The notes beneath the pieces were generated by a model. The model ran no database searches. It worked only from the letters and a program-made list of their open reading frames with translations, and was not told the origin of the DNA. Position numbers and translations under genes: made by a program. A stretch of DNA of 5,802 bases from Planctomycetota bacterium (GTDB lineage Bacteria; Planctomycetota; SZUA-567): NCBI GenBank assembly GCA_031278535.1, contig JAITKH010000121.1, positions 1 to 5,802 of the forward strand, read 5' to 3'. Positions 1 to 5,284 of the stretch are shown one piece after another; positions within the stretch are counted from its first letter, which is position 1, and each line of letters opens with the position of its first letter.

Positions 1-995
1 AACAGCCATTCATCAGGCCAAATCCCGGTAAACCAGGTTTTGGCGGCATTGACGGCGAAGGCGCCGACGATCGCCCCGTACAGGCGTCCGCGGCCGCCCA
101 AGGCCACCCAGATGACCACTTCAATGGACTTGAGGGGGGCGAATTCGCCCGGGTTGATGATGCCCACCTGGGGTACGAAAAGCGCCCCACCCAGCCCGGC
201 CATGGCGGCGGACACGGCGAAGACGGCAAGCTGCACCCGTTCCACCCGGTAACCGATGAAGCGGGTCCGGCCTTCAGCATCCCTGATGGTGGTGCATACC
301 TTGCCGAGCCGGGAGGCGACGACGGCGCGGCAGGCGATGTAACTAAGGGCGAGGGCGACGGCCGAAGCGGCGAAGAGGGCGATCCGCGTCCCGCGCGAAT
401 GGATATCCTGGCCCAGGATGGTCTTGAAATCGGTCAGGCCGTTGTTGCCGCCGAACCCAGCCTCGTTCAGAAAGAAGGCGAGCATGAGGGCATAGGTCAT
501 CGCCTGGCTCATTATCGAGAAATAAACGCCGCCGACCCGGGAAGAGAAGGCGGGCCAGCCGAAGGCGAGGGAGAGAAGCGCCGGCGCCAGGAGCGCCAGG
601 GGTACCGCGAGAGCGAAGCTGTCCATGCCGCGCCAATACCACGGCAGCGCCTTCCAGTCGAGAAAGACCATGAAGTCGGGCAATTCGGCGTTCGCGTACA
701 CGCCCCGCGCCCCGATGTTCCGCATCAGGTACATTCCGAGGGCGTAACCGCCGATGGCGAAGAAAGCGCCGTGCCCAAGGCTGAGAATGCCCATGTATCC
801 CCAAATCAAATCGACGGAAAGGGCGAGTATGGCGTAGGCCAGGTATTTTCCGAGCAGCCCCACCGTATGGTCGGAAGGCCGGAGGGCGCTCCCTTCCGGC
901 ATGGCGAGGCCGCCCAGGGAAACGGCAAGCGTGAAGACGCCGGCGAGGGCGAGGAACGCCGTTGTGGATTTGTCGAAAATCCGCTCCCGTTCCAT
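1..995 (-). CDS. urtC: Urea ABC transporter permease UrtC (3' end beyond window)
   Basis: UrtC is one of the two inner-membrane permeases that pair to form the urea channel of the UrtABCDE transporter, a branched-chain amino-acid (LivM-like) ABC family. I translated 331 codons from ATG 995-993 to the left edge with no stop; the family is usually about 360-380 residues, so only the C-terminus is missing. Seen: a hydrophobic N-terminal helix (about 12-32), then the LivM/UrtC signature LSLGHGAFFAIGGYA (71-85), NNGLTDFK (184-191), the cytoplasmic loop with IRDAEGRTRFIGYRVERVQ (237-255), which probably contacts the ATPase, and GGRGRLYGAIVGAF (300-313). The start is supported by GGAGGG eight bases upstream, inside the last codons of urtB, from which it is separated by 4 bases; translation is probably coupled. 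urtD and urtE are expected further left. Identification is confident from family motifs; urea specificity is supported mainly by the adjoining urtA. Confidence 0.95.
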   Translation of the reverse strand, partial: MERERIFDKSTTAFLALAGVFTLAVSLGGLAMPEGSALRPSDHTVGLLGKYLAYAILALSVDLIWGYMGILSLGHGAFFAIGGYALGMYLMRNIGARGVYANAELPDFMVFLDWKALPWYWRGMDSFALAVPLALLAPALLSLAFGWPAFSSRVGGVYFSIMSQAMTYALMLAFFLNEAGFGGNNGLTDFKTILGQDIHSRGTRIALFAASAVALALSYIACRAVVASRLGKVCTTIRDAEGRTRFIGYRVERVQLAVFAVSAAMAGLGGALFVPQVGIINPGEFAPLKSIEVVIWVALGGRGRLYGAIVGAFAVNAAKTWFTGIWPDEWL

Positions 996-999
996 CGGC

Positions 1000-2616
1000 T
1001 CAGCCCTCCGCCGCCCGCCCACGCTGCGGGAACAGCCCGCGCGGACGCTTTTGGATGAAGAGGATGATGAGGACGAGGATGAATATTTTGGCAAGCATGG
1101 CGCCGGAAAGCGGTTCCAGCAGCTTGTTCGCCACCCCGAGGATGATGCCGCCGATCATGGTTCCCCAGAGGTTGCCGACGCCGCCGAATACCACGACCAT
1201 GAAGGAATCCACGATATAGGACTGGCCGAGATTGGGGCCGACGTTGGTGATTTGGCTCAGGGCTACCCCGGCCATGCCGGCAATGCCGGAACCGAGCCCG
1301 AAACAGAGGGCGTCAACCCGCGAGTCCCGGACGCCCATGGTCCTGGCTATGGGGCGGTTCTGGGACACCGCCCGAACCTCCAGCCCCAGACGGGTCCAGC
1401 GCATGGCGGCGAGGATGGCGGCGAACACGGCGAAACAAAAAATCAGGATGTAGAGCCGGTTGCAGGTGACGCTGAAGTTTTCGGTGATGCGCCACATGCC
1501 GCTCATGAAGGCCGGGTTGTCCACAGCCCGGTTCTGGGGGGAAACGAGCGAACGCACCGCCTGCTGGAGAATCAGGCTGACGCCGAAGGTGGCGAGGAGC
1601 GTTTCGAGCGGACGGCCGCGGAGGAAACGGATCACTCCGGCTTCGAGGAGGGCGCCGATGCCGCCGGAGAGCAGGAACGCGGCCGGTATCGCCAAGAGAA
1701 GCGCGAACGCGGTCCGTTCCGGCAGCAGCCGTTGCATGCCCCAGGCGGCATAGGCGCCAAGCATGATCAATTCTCCGTGGGCCATGTTGATGACGCCCAT
1801 GACGCCAAAAGTGATGGCGAGGCCGATAGCCGCCAGGACCAGGATGGAGCCGAGGCTCAGCCCGAAGAACATGGTCTCAATGAACGAAGCCCAGTCGCCG
1901 GCCACCCGAATCCAATACAAGGCGTCGCCGGCCTCTTCGGCCACATCCGGATCGGCCGAGGCGGCGAGACCGGCCAGGGCGGTCCGCGCCCGGACCTGGC
2001 CGCTGGCGGAGAGGTATTCGGCGGCCAGCAGCAGATCGGCCTTGGGACTGGCCGGATTTCCGGCCAGGAGCAGCCCGAGAGAGGCCCGAAGATTCCGGAG
2101 GACAGCCGGATCGTCTTCCTGGGCGATCAGCCTGCCGAGCGTTTCGGCGTCAACGTCGGCGGCGCCGTTTGCCAGGAGCGCCCGGGACGCCGCCCGACGG
2201 TCCGGGATTGCGCCTCCGGACAGGGCGAAGGCATTGAGCGCCCTGGTGATTTCTTCCCGCTGGCCGTTGTTGACGGCGATCCGTTTCAGCCCCTCCCGGC
2301 CAGTATCCAGGCGCCCGCCGGAGGCGACGTCCCTGGCCGTCCCGTCGGCCCCGATCAGGATGATCGCGTTGTTCGCCCTGTCGTGATGAAGTCTGCCGTC
2401 CCGGAGTGCCCGGAGGATGTCCATGGCCTCCTCCGCGGCATTGGCCGACAGTTCGGCGATGGCGGCGGCACGGTCGTTTACCTTGGCGCTGGCGAGTGAT
2501 TTCAAGACCGCTTCGGAAAGAGGAAAACCGCCGGCGTCGCCGGCCCGAGCCGGGATGAACGGAGGCAGAAACACCGCCGCGAACGCGAAAAATGTTCCAA
2601 AAATTGTCTTGAACAT
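1000..2616 (-). CDS. urtB: Urea ABC transporter permease UrtB
   Basis: UrtB is the LivH-like inner-membrane permease that partners UrtC. The 538-residue product has the usual proteobacterial-type UrtB layout. Residues 1-25 form a Sec signal peptide (hydrophobic stretch, A-R-A before the likely cleavage site). Residues 26 to about 240 form a soluble, Ala/Leu-rich helical region resembling HEAT-like repeats, presumably periplasmic. From about 246 onward lies a polytopic membrane domain. Characteristic segments are FGVMGVINMAHGELIMLGAY (270-289), ETLLATFGVSLILQQ (338-352), the EAA-like loop RAVSQNRPIARTMGVR (415-430), and FGGVGNLWGTMIGG (477-490). The C-terminus is basic and cytoplasmic (KRPRGLFPQRGR). 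The start at ATG 2616-2614 gives the signal peptide and is preceded by a modest GGGATGG Shine-Dalgarno-like stretch 7 bases away, part of which lies in an inverted repeat. It follows urtA by about 100 bases in the same operon. Confidence 0.96.
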   Translation of the reverse strand: MFKTIFGTFFAFAAVFLPPFIPARAGDAGGFPLSEAVLKSLASAKVNDRAAAIAELSANAAEEAMDILRALRDGRLHHDRANNAIILIGADGTARDVASGGRLDTGREGLKRIAVNNGQREEITRALNAFALSGGAIPDRRAASRALLANGAADVDAETLGRLIAQEDDPAVLRNLRASLGLLLAGNPASPKADLLLAAEYLSASGQVRARTALAGLAASADPDVAEEAGDALYWIRVAGDWASFIETMFFGLSLGSILVLAAIGLAITFGVMGVINMAHGELIMLGAYAAWGMQRLLPERTAFALLLAIPAAFLLSGGIGALLEAGVIRFLRGRPLETLLATFGVSLILQQAVRSLVSPQNRAVDNPAFMSGMWRITENFSVTCNRLYILIFCFAVFAAILAAMRWTRLGLEVRAVSQNRPIARTMGVRDSRVDALCFGLGSGIAGMAGVALSQITNVGPNLGQSYIVDSFMVVVFGGVGNLWGTMIGGIILGVANKLLEPLSGAMLAKIFILVLIILFIQKRPRGLFPQRGRAAEG

Positions 2617-2626
2617 GCCGGAACCA

Positions 2627-2655
2627 TCCCGTCCGAAAGGAAAACCGGGACGGGA
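2627..2655 (-). promoter_or_regulatory. Inverted repeat over the urtB ribosome binding site
   Basis: In the 102-base gap between urtA and urtB, a perfect 8-bp inverted repeat (2627-2634 and 2648-2655, TCCCGTCC/GGACGGGA, 13-base loop) ends 10 bases before the urtB start codon. Read as minus-strand RNA, the downstream arm GGACGGGA overlaps the only Shine-Dalgarno-like stretch of urtB (GGGATGG). Folding would therefore partly mask it and could set the UrtA:UrtB ratio, since binding proteins are normally made in excess of permeases. It is not a terminator, because no T-run follows on the minus strand. The repeat is seen directly; the role is inference. Confidence 0.4.
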
Positions 2656-2718
2656 CGCAGCCTTTTTTCCGTTCCCATCCCGAAAACAATGGCGATTCCC
2701 GCCCCCTTCCCTTCTCCG

Positions 2719-3996
2719 CTACTCCGCGCCTCCGCAAGCATTGGTCTTGACATTGTAGTTGCCGCAGTTGACGGGCTGGGTCCAATCAGCGATGAGATCT
2801 TTGGAACCTTCCAGGTAATCGGACCAGGCGTCTCCCTCCACCACGCCGTCAGTCTCCCAGACCACGGCGAACTGGCCGTCGTCCTGGATTTCGCCGATCA
2901 GCACCGGCTTGGTAAGGTGATGGTTTTTGAGCACCGTGGCCTTTCCCCCGGTGAGATTGGGCACGGTCACGCCGATAATGGCGTCGAGGACCCTGTCCAC
3001 ATCGGTCGCGCCGACCTTTTCGACCGCCTTCACCCAGGCGTTGAAGCCGATGTAATGCGCTTCCATGGGATCGTTGGTGACTCGCTTCGGATTCCCGGTG
3101 AAACCGTGCCATTGCTTGATGAACGCCTCGTTTTCCGGAGTCTCGACGCTCTGGAAATAGTTCCAGGCCGCCAAGTGCCCCACCAGCGGCTTGGTGTCGA
3201 TGCCGGAGAGTTCCTCCTCGCCGACCGAGAAGGCGACCACCGGGATGTCGGTGGCGCTTACCCCCTGGTTGCCCAATTCCTTGTAAAAGGGGACGTTGGC
3301 GTCGCCGTTGATGGTGGAGACGACCGCCGTCTTGACGCCGGCGCCGCCGAAGCGCTTGATTTCGGCAACGATGGATTGCCAGTCGGAATGGCCGAAGGGC
3401 GTATAATTGATCAGGATGTCGGCCTCTTCAACCCCCTTGTCCTTGAGATAGGCTTCGAGGATTTTATTGGTCGTTCGGGGATAGACATAGTCGGTTCCGG
3501 CCAGGACCCAGCGTTTGACTCCGCCGTCCATGAGATAGTCCACCGCCGGGATGGCCTGCTGGTTGGGGGCGGCTCCGGTATAGATGATGTTGCGCGACGA
3601 CTCTTCGCCTTCATATTGGACAGGATAGAATAGGAGGCCGTTCAATTCCTCGAACACCGGGAGGACCGACTTTCGCGACACCGATGTCCAGCAGCCGAAG
3701 ACCACGTCCACTTTGTCCTGGGTCAAAAGCTGCCGTGCCTTCTCGGCAAAGACCGGCCAGTCGGAAGCCGGGTCCACCACCACCGCCGCCAGTTGTTTGC
3801 CGAGGAGACCGCCCTTCTTGTTCTGTTCCTCCACCAGCATGACCATGACGTCCTTCAGCGTGGTTTCGCTGATGGCCATGGTGCCGGACAAGGAATGGAG
3901 CACCCCGACCTTGATGACTTCGCCGGCGTCAACGAAAAGGGGACACAGGGAAACGAAGGCCAGGCAGGACAGGGAACGGGCAAGCATCTTCTTCAT
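2719..3996 (-). CDS. urtA: Urea ABC transporter substrate-binding protein UrtA
   Basis: UrtA is the periplasmic protein that captures urea and hands it to UrtBC. The product from ATG 3996-3994 is 425 residues, about the family's usual length. Residues 1-24 are a typical Sec signal (MKK, hydrophobic core, V-D-A before the cleavage site). The mature protein opens with IKVGVLHSLSGTMAISE, followed by DPASDWPVFAEKARQLL, the UrtA hallmark GCWTSVSRKSVLPVFEE (101-117), GLLFYPVQYEGEESS (120-134) and TGAAPNQQAIPA. These motifs separate UrtA from amide- and Leu/Ile/Val-binding relatives. Two cysteines near the C-terminus (C411, C421) could form a disulphide. I chose the seventh codon of the longest reading frame (4014) because AAGGA lies seven bases upstream of 3996 and the signal peptide then starts normally; no Shine-Dalgarno sequence precedes 4014. 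First gene of the operon, behind a sigma-54-type promoter. Confidence 0.96.
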   Translation of the reverse strand: MKKMLARSLSCLAFVSLCPLFVDAGEVIKVGVLHSLSGTMAISETTLKDVMVMLVEEQNKKGGLLGKQLAAVVVDPASDWPVFAEKARQLLTQDKVDVVFGCWTSVSRKSVLPVFEELNGLLFYPVQYEGEESSRNIIYTGAAPNQQAIPAVDYLMDGGVKRWVLAGTDYVYPRTTNKILEAYLKDKGVEEADILINYTPFGHSDWQSIVAEIKRFGGAGVKTAVVSTINGDANVPFYKELGNQGVSATDIPVVAFSVGEEELSGIDTKPLVGHLAAWNYFQSVETPENEAFIKQWHGFTGNPKRVTNDPMEAHYIGFNAWVKAVEKVGATDVDRVLDAIIGVTVPNLTGGKATVLKNHHLTKPVLIGEIQDDGQFAVVWETDGVVEGDAWSDYLEGSKDLIADWTQPVNCGNYNVKTNACGGAE

Positions 3997-4003
3997 GAAT
4001 TTT

Positions 4004-4008
4004 TCCTT
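4004..4008 (-). promoter_or_regulatory. Ribosome binding site of urtA (decides the start)
   Basis: On the minus strand AGAAAGGA ends seven bases before ATG 3996-3994; its core AAGGA is at 4008-4004. This is good Shine-Dalgarno spacing for that ATG. The upstream in-frame ATG at 4014 has only an A/T-rich, SD-less stretch before it and overlaps this site, so the shorter start is preferred. Confidence 0.65.
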
Positions 4009-4097
4009 TCTCATTTTTACAAAACACGCCAGGTTACGGACCCGCTTGGGGACAATCTTTTGTGCGCAAAGAAACCGGCTCTCGCCACAAGAGAAAA

Positions 4098-4113
4098 CGC
4101 AAGCGTATTGCCA
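4098..4113 (-). promoter_or_regulatory. Sigma-54 (RpoN) promoter of the urt operon
   Basis: The minus strand reads TGGCAATACGCTTGCG. Against the sigma-54 consensus TGGCACG-N4-TTGCW, both core blocks match (TGGCA and TTGC) with the exact spacing: GG at 4112-4111 and GC at 4100-4099, ten bases apart. Deviations are limited to the less conserved positions after TGGCA and the last base. The expected transcription start is about 4087, leaving a leader of roughly 90 bases before urtA at 3996. Sigma-54 promoters require an AAA+ enhancer-binding activator; NtrC is the usual one for urea and nitrogen uptake, but no NtrC-type GCAC/GTGC dyad is evident upstream. The match is seen directly; nitrogen control is inference from the family and the target genes. 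Confidence 0.75.
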
Positions 4114-4156
4114 TACCCCGGCACTTTCTTTATAAAATATGCAACTACTTCATATT

Positions 4157-4196
4157 CAACAAGAAATAATTTATCGTCACTTAATCTTTCTTGTTG
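4157..4196. repeat. 10-bp inverted repeat upstream of the sigma-54 promoter
   Basis: A perfect 10-bp inverted repeat, CAACAAGAAA at 4157-4166 and TTTCTTGTTG at 4187-4196, is separated by 20 A/T-rich bases. Its centre is about 90 bp upstream of the predicted urtA transcription start, within the normal range of enhancer sites for sigma-54 activators. The arms are also about three helical turns apart (30 bp start to start), so two protein dimers or one looped complex could bind the same DNA face. Which protein, if any, binds is unknown. The A/T-rich spacer could bend (IHF-like), but I see no clean IHF consensus. Confidence 0.5.
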
Positions 4197-4204
4197 CGGC
4201 CGTC

Positions 4205-4224
4205 CGAAAGCATTTCTGCTTTCG
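4205..4224. repeat. 8-bp inverted repeat CGAAAGCA/TGCTTTCG
   Basis: A perfect 8-bp inverted repeat with a 4-base spacer (4205-4212 and 4217-4224) lies in the divergent urtA-fliS region, centred about 127 bp upstream of the predicted urtA start. The short spacing fits either a dimeric regulator's operator or a small RNA hairpin. No T-run follows on either strand, so it is not an intrinsic terminator. Its outer arm shares two bases with the next dyad at 4223-4236. Confidence 0.45.
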
Positions 4225-4255
4225 ACAATTTTGTCGCATGGTCAACAAAGTTGTT
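4223..4255. promoter_or_regulatory. Tandem ACAA/TTGT dyads, possible operator or enhancer pair
   Basis: Two dyads of the same form lie side by side: CGACAA-TT-TTGTCG (4223-4236) and AACAA-AG-TTGTT (4244-4255). Both have a 2-base spacer and share the half-site (G/A)ACAA facing TTGT(C/T). Their centres are exactly 20 bp apart, about two helical turns, as expected for cooperative binding of two dimers. They lie about 140-165 bp upstream of the predicted urtA start and 160-195 bp upstream of fliS, so they could serve either gene. The same half-site recurs in the arms at 4157-4196. The regulator is unidentified, and the region's A/T content makes some such dyads expected by chance. Confidence 0.35.
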
Positions 4256-4355
4256 TTGCCGGCAAGCGGAGATTTTGTGGTTACGGTTAGGCGGATTTTT
4301 TTGCCGGAAAGGGAATATTCCGCCGCTGGAAAGCGGAAAAAAAACCGGTTCCGGC

Positions 4356-4382
4356 TCAAGTTTGTTTGCCTGCTTCCGCAAA
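4356..4382 (+). promoter_or_regulatory. Weak sigma-28 (FliA)-like promoter candidate for fliS
   Basis: TCAAGTTT (4356-4363), 11 bases, then TCCGCAAA (4375-4382). Against the sigma-28 consensus TAAAGTTT-N11-GCCGATAA this matches 7 of 8 and 5 of 8 positions with correct spacing. It would start transcription about 30 bases before fliS. Late flagellar genes, including filament genes and their chaperones, are commonly sigma-28 dependent. The -10 half is poor and overlaps an inverted repeat that offers another explanation for the same bases, so the call is tentative. Confidence 0.3.
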
Positions 4383-4386
4383 CAAA
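4361..4386. repeat. 9-bp inverted repeat in the fliS leader
   Basis: A perfect 9-bp inverted repeat (TTTGTTTGC at 4361-4369, GCAAACAAA at 4378-4386) with an 8-base spacer ends about 19 bases before the GGGAG Shine-Dalgarno sequence of fliS. It could be an operator overlapping the promoter, or an RNA hairpin in the 5' leader that affects fliS translation. There is no following T-run on the plus strand. Confidence 0.45.
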
Positions 4387-4418
4387 AGTGTTCGCAAAGA
4401 CAGGCAGGGAGATTAGCC

Positions 4419-5141
4419 ATGGCATTCGTCAACCAGAAAAACATGTATCTCAAGACCCAGATCGAAACCGCCTCGAAAGAGCAGCTTGTGGTCATGCTTT
4501 TCGACGGCATCATCCGCTTCACCGAGCAGGCGCGAAAAGCCATATTGGCCGGCACTGTGGAGGAATCACACCATTTTCTGGTTCGGGCGCAAGCCATCAT
4601 TATGGAACTCATCTGCACGGTCGACAAGGAGAAGGGCGGCGAAGTCGCCCGGAATCTCCTCGGCCTTCACGCTTATGCCTTCAATTGCCTGGTGTTGTGC
4701 AATATCAAGAAGGACGTGGCGAAGATCGACGAGGTGCAGAATATCTACCGGCAGCTTCGGGAGGGTTGGATAGGCGCCATGGAATCCCTGGGCATCGGCG
4801 CACGGACAATGTCCACGGACGGCCAGCCGTCCCATCCGGCGAAGCCCGCGCCGGTTCGCAATCCGATCCCGCCGTCGCAGACCGCGTCTCCCGTATTGAA
4901 ACCTCAAGAGCGGATTGCCGGGCCGGAGATCAGGAATCCTGAACCCCGGATGCTCTCCAAGACGCTTGGGGCTTACGGTCCGGGCAGGACCTCGACATTC
5001 ACGCCTTCACCGGCAAATTCGGCGTTCGCCGATTCAAAAGACGCCGAGGTTCCGGCCGCCGGCATTATTGCCGCGCCGGGACTGGCCAGATACAACGCCG
5101 TGCTCGGCGCCTATGCGGTCGGCGCCCGGAACGTTTCCTGA
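4419..5141 (+). CDS. fliS: Flagellin export chaperone FliS with a long C-terminal tail
   Basis: FliS binds the disordered C-terminus of flagellin in the cytoplasm, stops it polymerising early and helps deliver it to the flagellar export gate. Residues 1 to about 128 are a recognisable FliS helical bundle: MYLKTQIETASKEQLVVMLF (9-28), continuing DGIIRFTEQA, then GLHAYAFNCLVLCN and VQNIYRQLREGW (106-117). FliS is usually about 125-140 residues; this product is 240. The extra part (about 130-240) is rich in Pro, Ala and Ser, probably disordered, and carries LGAYGPGR (183-190) and LGAYAVGAR (229-237). The ATG at 4419 has GGGAG seven bases upstream and starts right at the domain. It has no flagellar neighbour in view (usually fliC/fliD), diverges from urtA, and is followed by an intrinsic terminator, so it appears monocistronic. 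The domain call is firm; the tail's role is unknown. Confidence 0.9.
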   Translation: MAFVNQKNMYLKTQIETASKEQLVVMLFDGIIRFTEQARKAILAGTVEESHHFLVRAQAIIMELICTVDKEKGGEVARNLLGLHAYAFNCLVLCNIKKDVAKIDEVQNIYRQLREGWIGAMESLGIGARTMSTDGQPSHPAKPAPVRNPIPPSQTASPVLKPQERIAGPEIRNPEPRMLSKTLGAYGPGRTSTFTPSPANSAFADSKDAEVPAAGIIAAPGLARYNAVLGAYAVGARNVS

Positions 5142-5179
5142 TTCCAGGCGCAACAAAACGCCCTTTCCTCTATCCCTGA

Positions 5180-5191
5180 GTTGCGCGCAAC
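5180..5191. repeat. 12-bp perfect palindrome after fliS
   Basis: GTTGCGCGCAAC is a perfect 12-bp palindrome 39 bases after the fliS stop. The following bases (GCAAGCGTGGCAAC) repeat parts of it, and the terminator hairpin begins 16 bases later. The cluster 5175-5263 resembles the palindromic intergenic repeats dispersed in many GC-rich genomes, but only one copy is visible in this window, so dispersal cannot be shown. Confidence 0.4.
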
Positions 5192-5207
5192 GCAAGCGTG
5201 GCAACAC

Positions 5208-5263
5208 GTCCGGAGTCGTTCCGCCTCCCCTGAAAGGCGAATGCGTCTCCGGACTCTTTTTTT
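5208..5263 (+). terminator. Rho-independent terminator of fliS
   Basis: A GC-rich stem GTCCGGAG (5208-5215) / CTCCGGAC (5247-5254) encloses a smaller stem CGCCT/AGGCG (5222-5226 and 5235-5239). A run of seven T follows at 5257-5263 on the plus strand. This is a convincing intrinsic terminator 66 bases after the fliS stop. It would also block read-through from fliS into the haemagglutinin fragment that starts just after it. Confidence 0.8.
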
Positions 5264-5284
5264 CGCTTTGGCCGATTCAACCAT

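Noticed and set aside
901..2499. Plus-strand open frame of 532 codons opposite urtB and the start of urtC
   Set aside because: It is the antisense shadow of a GC-rich gene: low-complexity, Glu/Gly/Asp/Arg/His-rich product with no recognisable domain, no membrane segment and no ribosome binding site, while the minus strand encodes a clear UrtB.
2689..3633. Plus-strand open frame of 314 codons opposite urtA
   Set aside because: Antisense shadow; the minus strand carries unmistakable UrtA motifs over the same bases.
3997..4014. Longer UrtA start at 4014
   Set aside because: No Shine-Dalgarno sequence upstream, and it would add MRKEKF before a signal peptide that already starts normally at 3996, where AAGGA is well placed.
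4278..4292. GG-N10-GC on the plus strand, possible sigma-54 promoter for fliS
   Set aside because: Only the GG and GC dinucleotides fit; the surrounding TGGCA and TTGC bases do not match.
4323..4344. CCGCT/AGCGG hairpin next to an eight-base A-run
   Set aside because: On the plus strand the run is A, not T; on the minus strand the T-run comes before the hairpin. Neither orientation makes an intrinsic terminator.
4191..4418. 76-codon in-frame N-terminal extension of FliS
   Set aside because: The added residues do not look like FliS, no ribosome binding site precedes 4191, and the ATG at 4419 has GGGAG at proper spacing and starts at the family's usual N-terminus.
4139..4942. Plus-strand frame of 267 codons across the intergenic region and fliS
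   Set aside because: Different frame from fliS, no family resemblance, Arg/His-rich shadow composition over the coding part.
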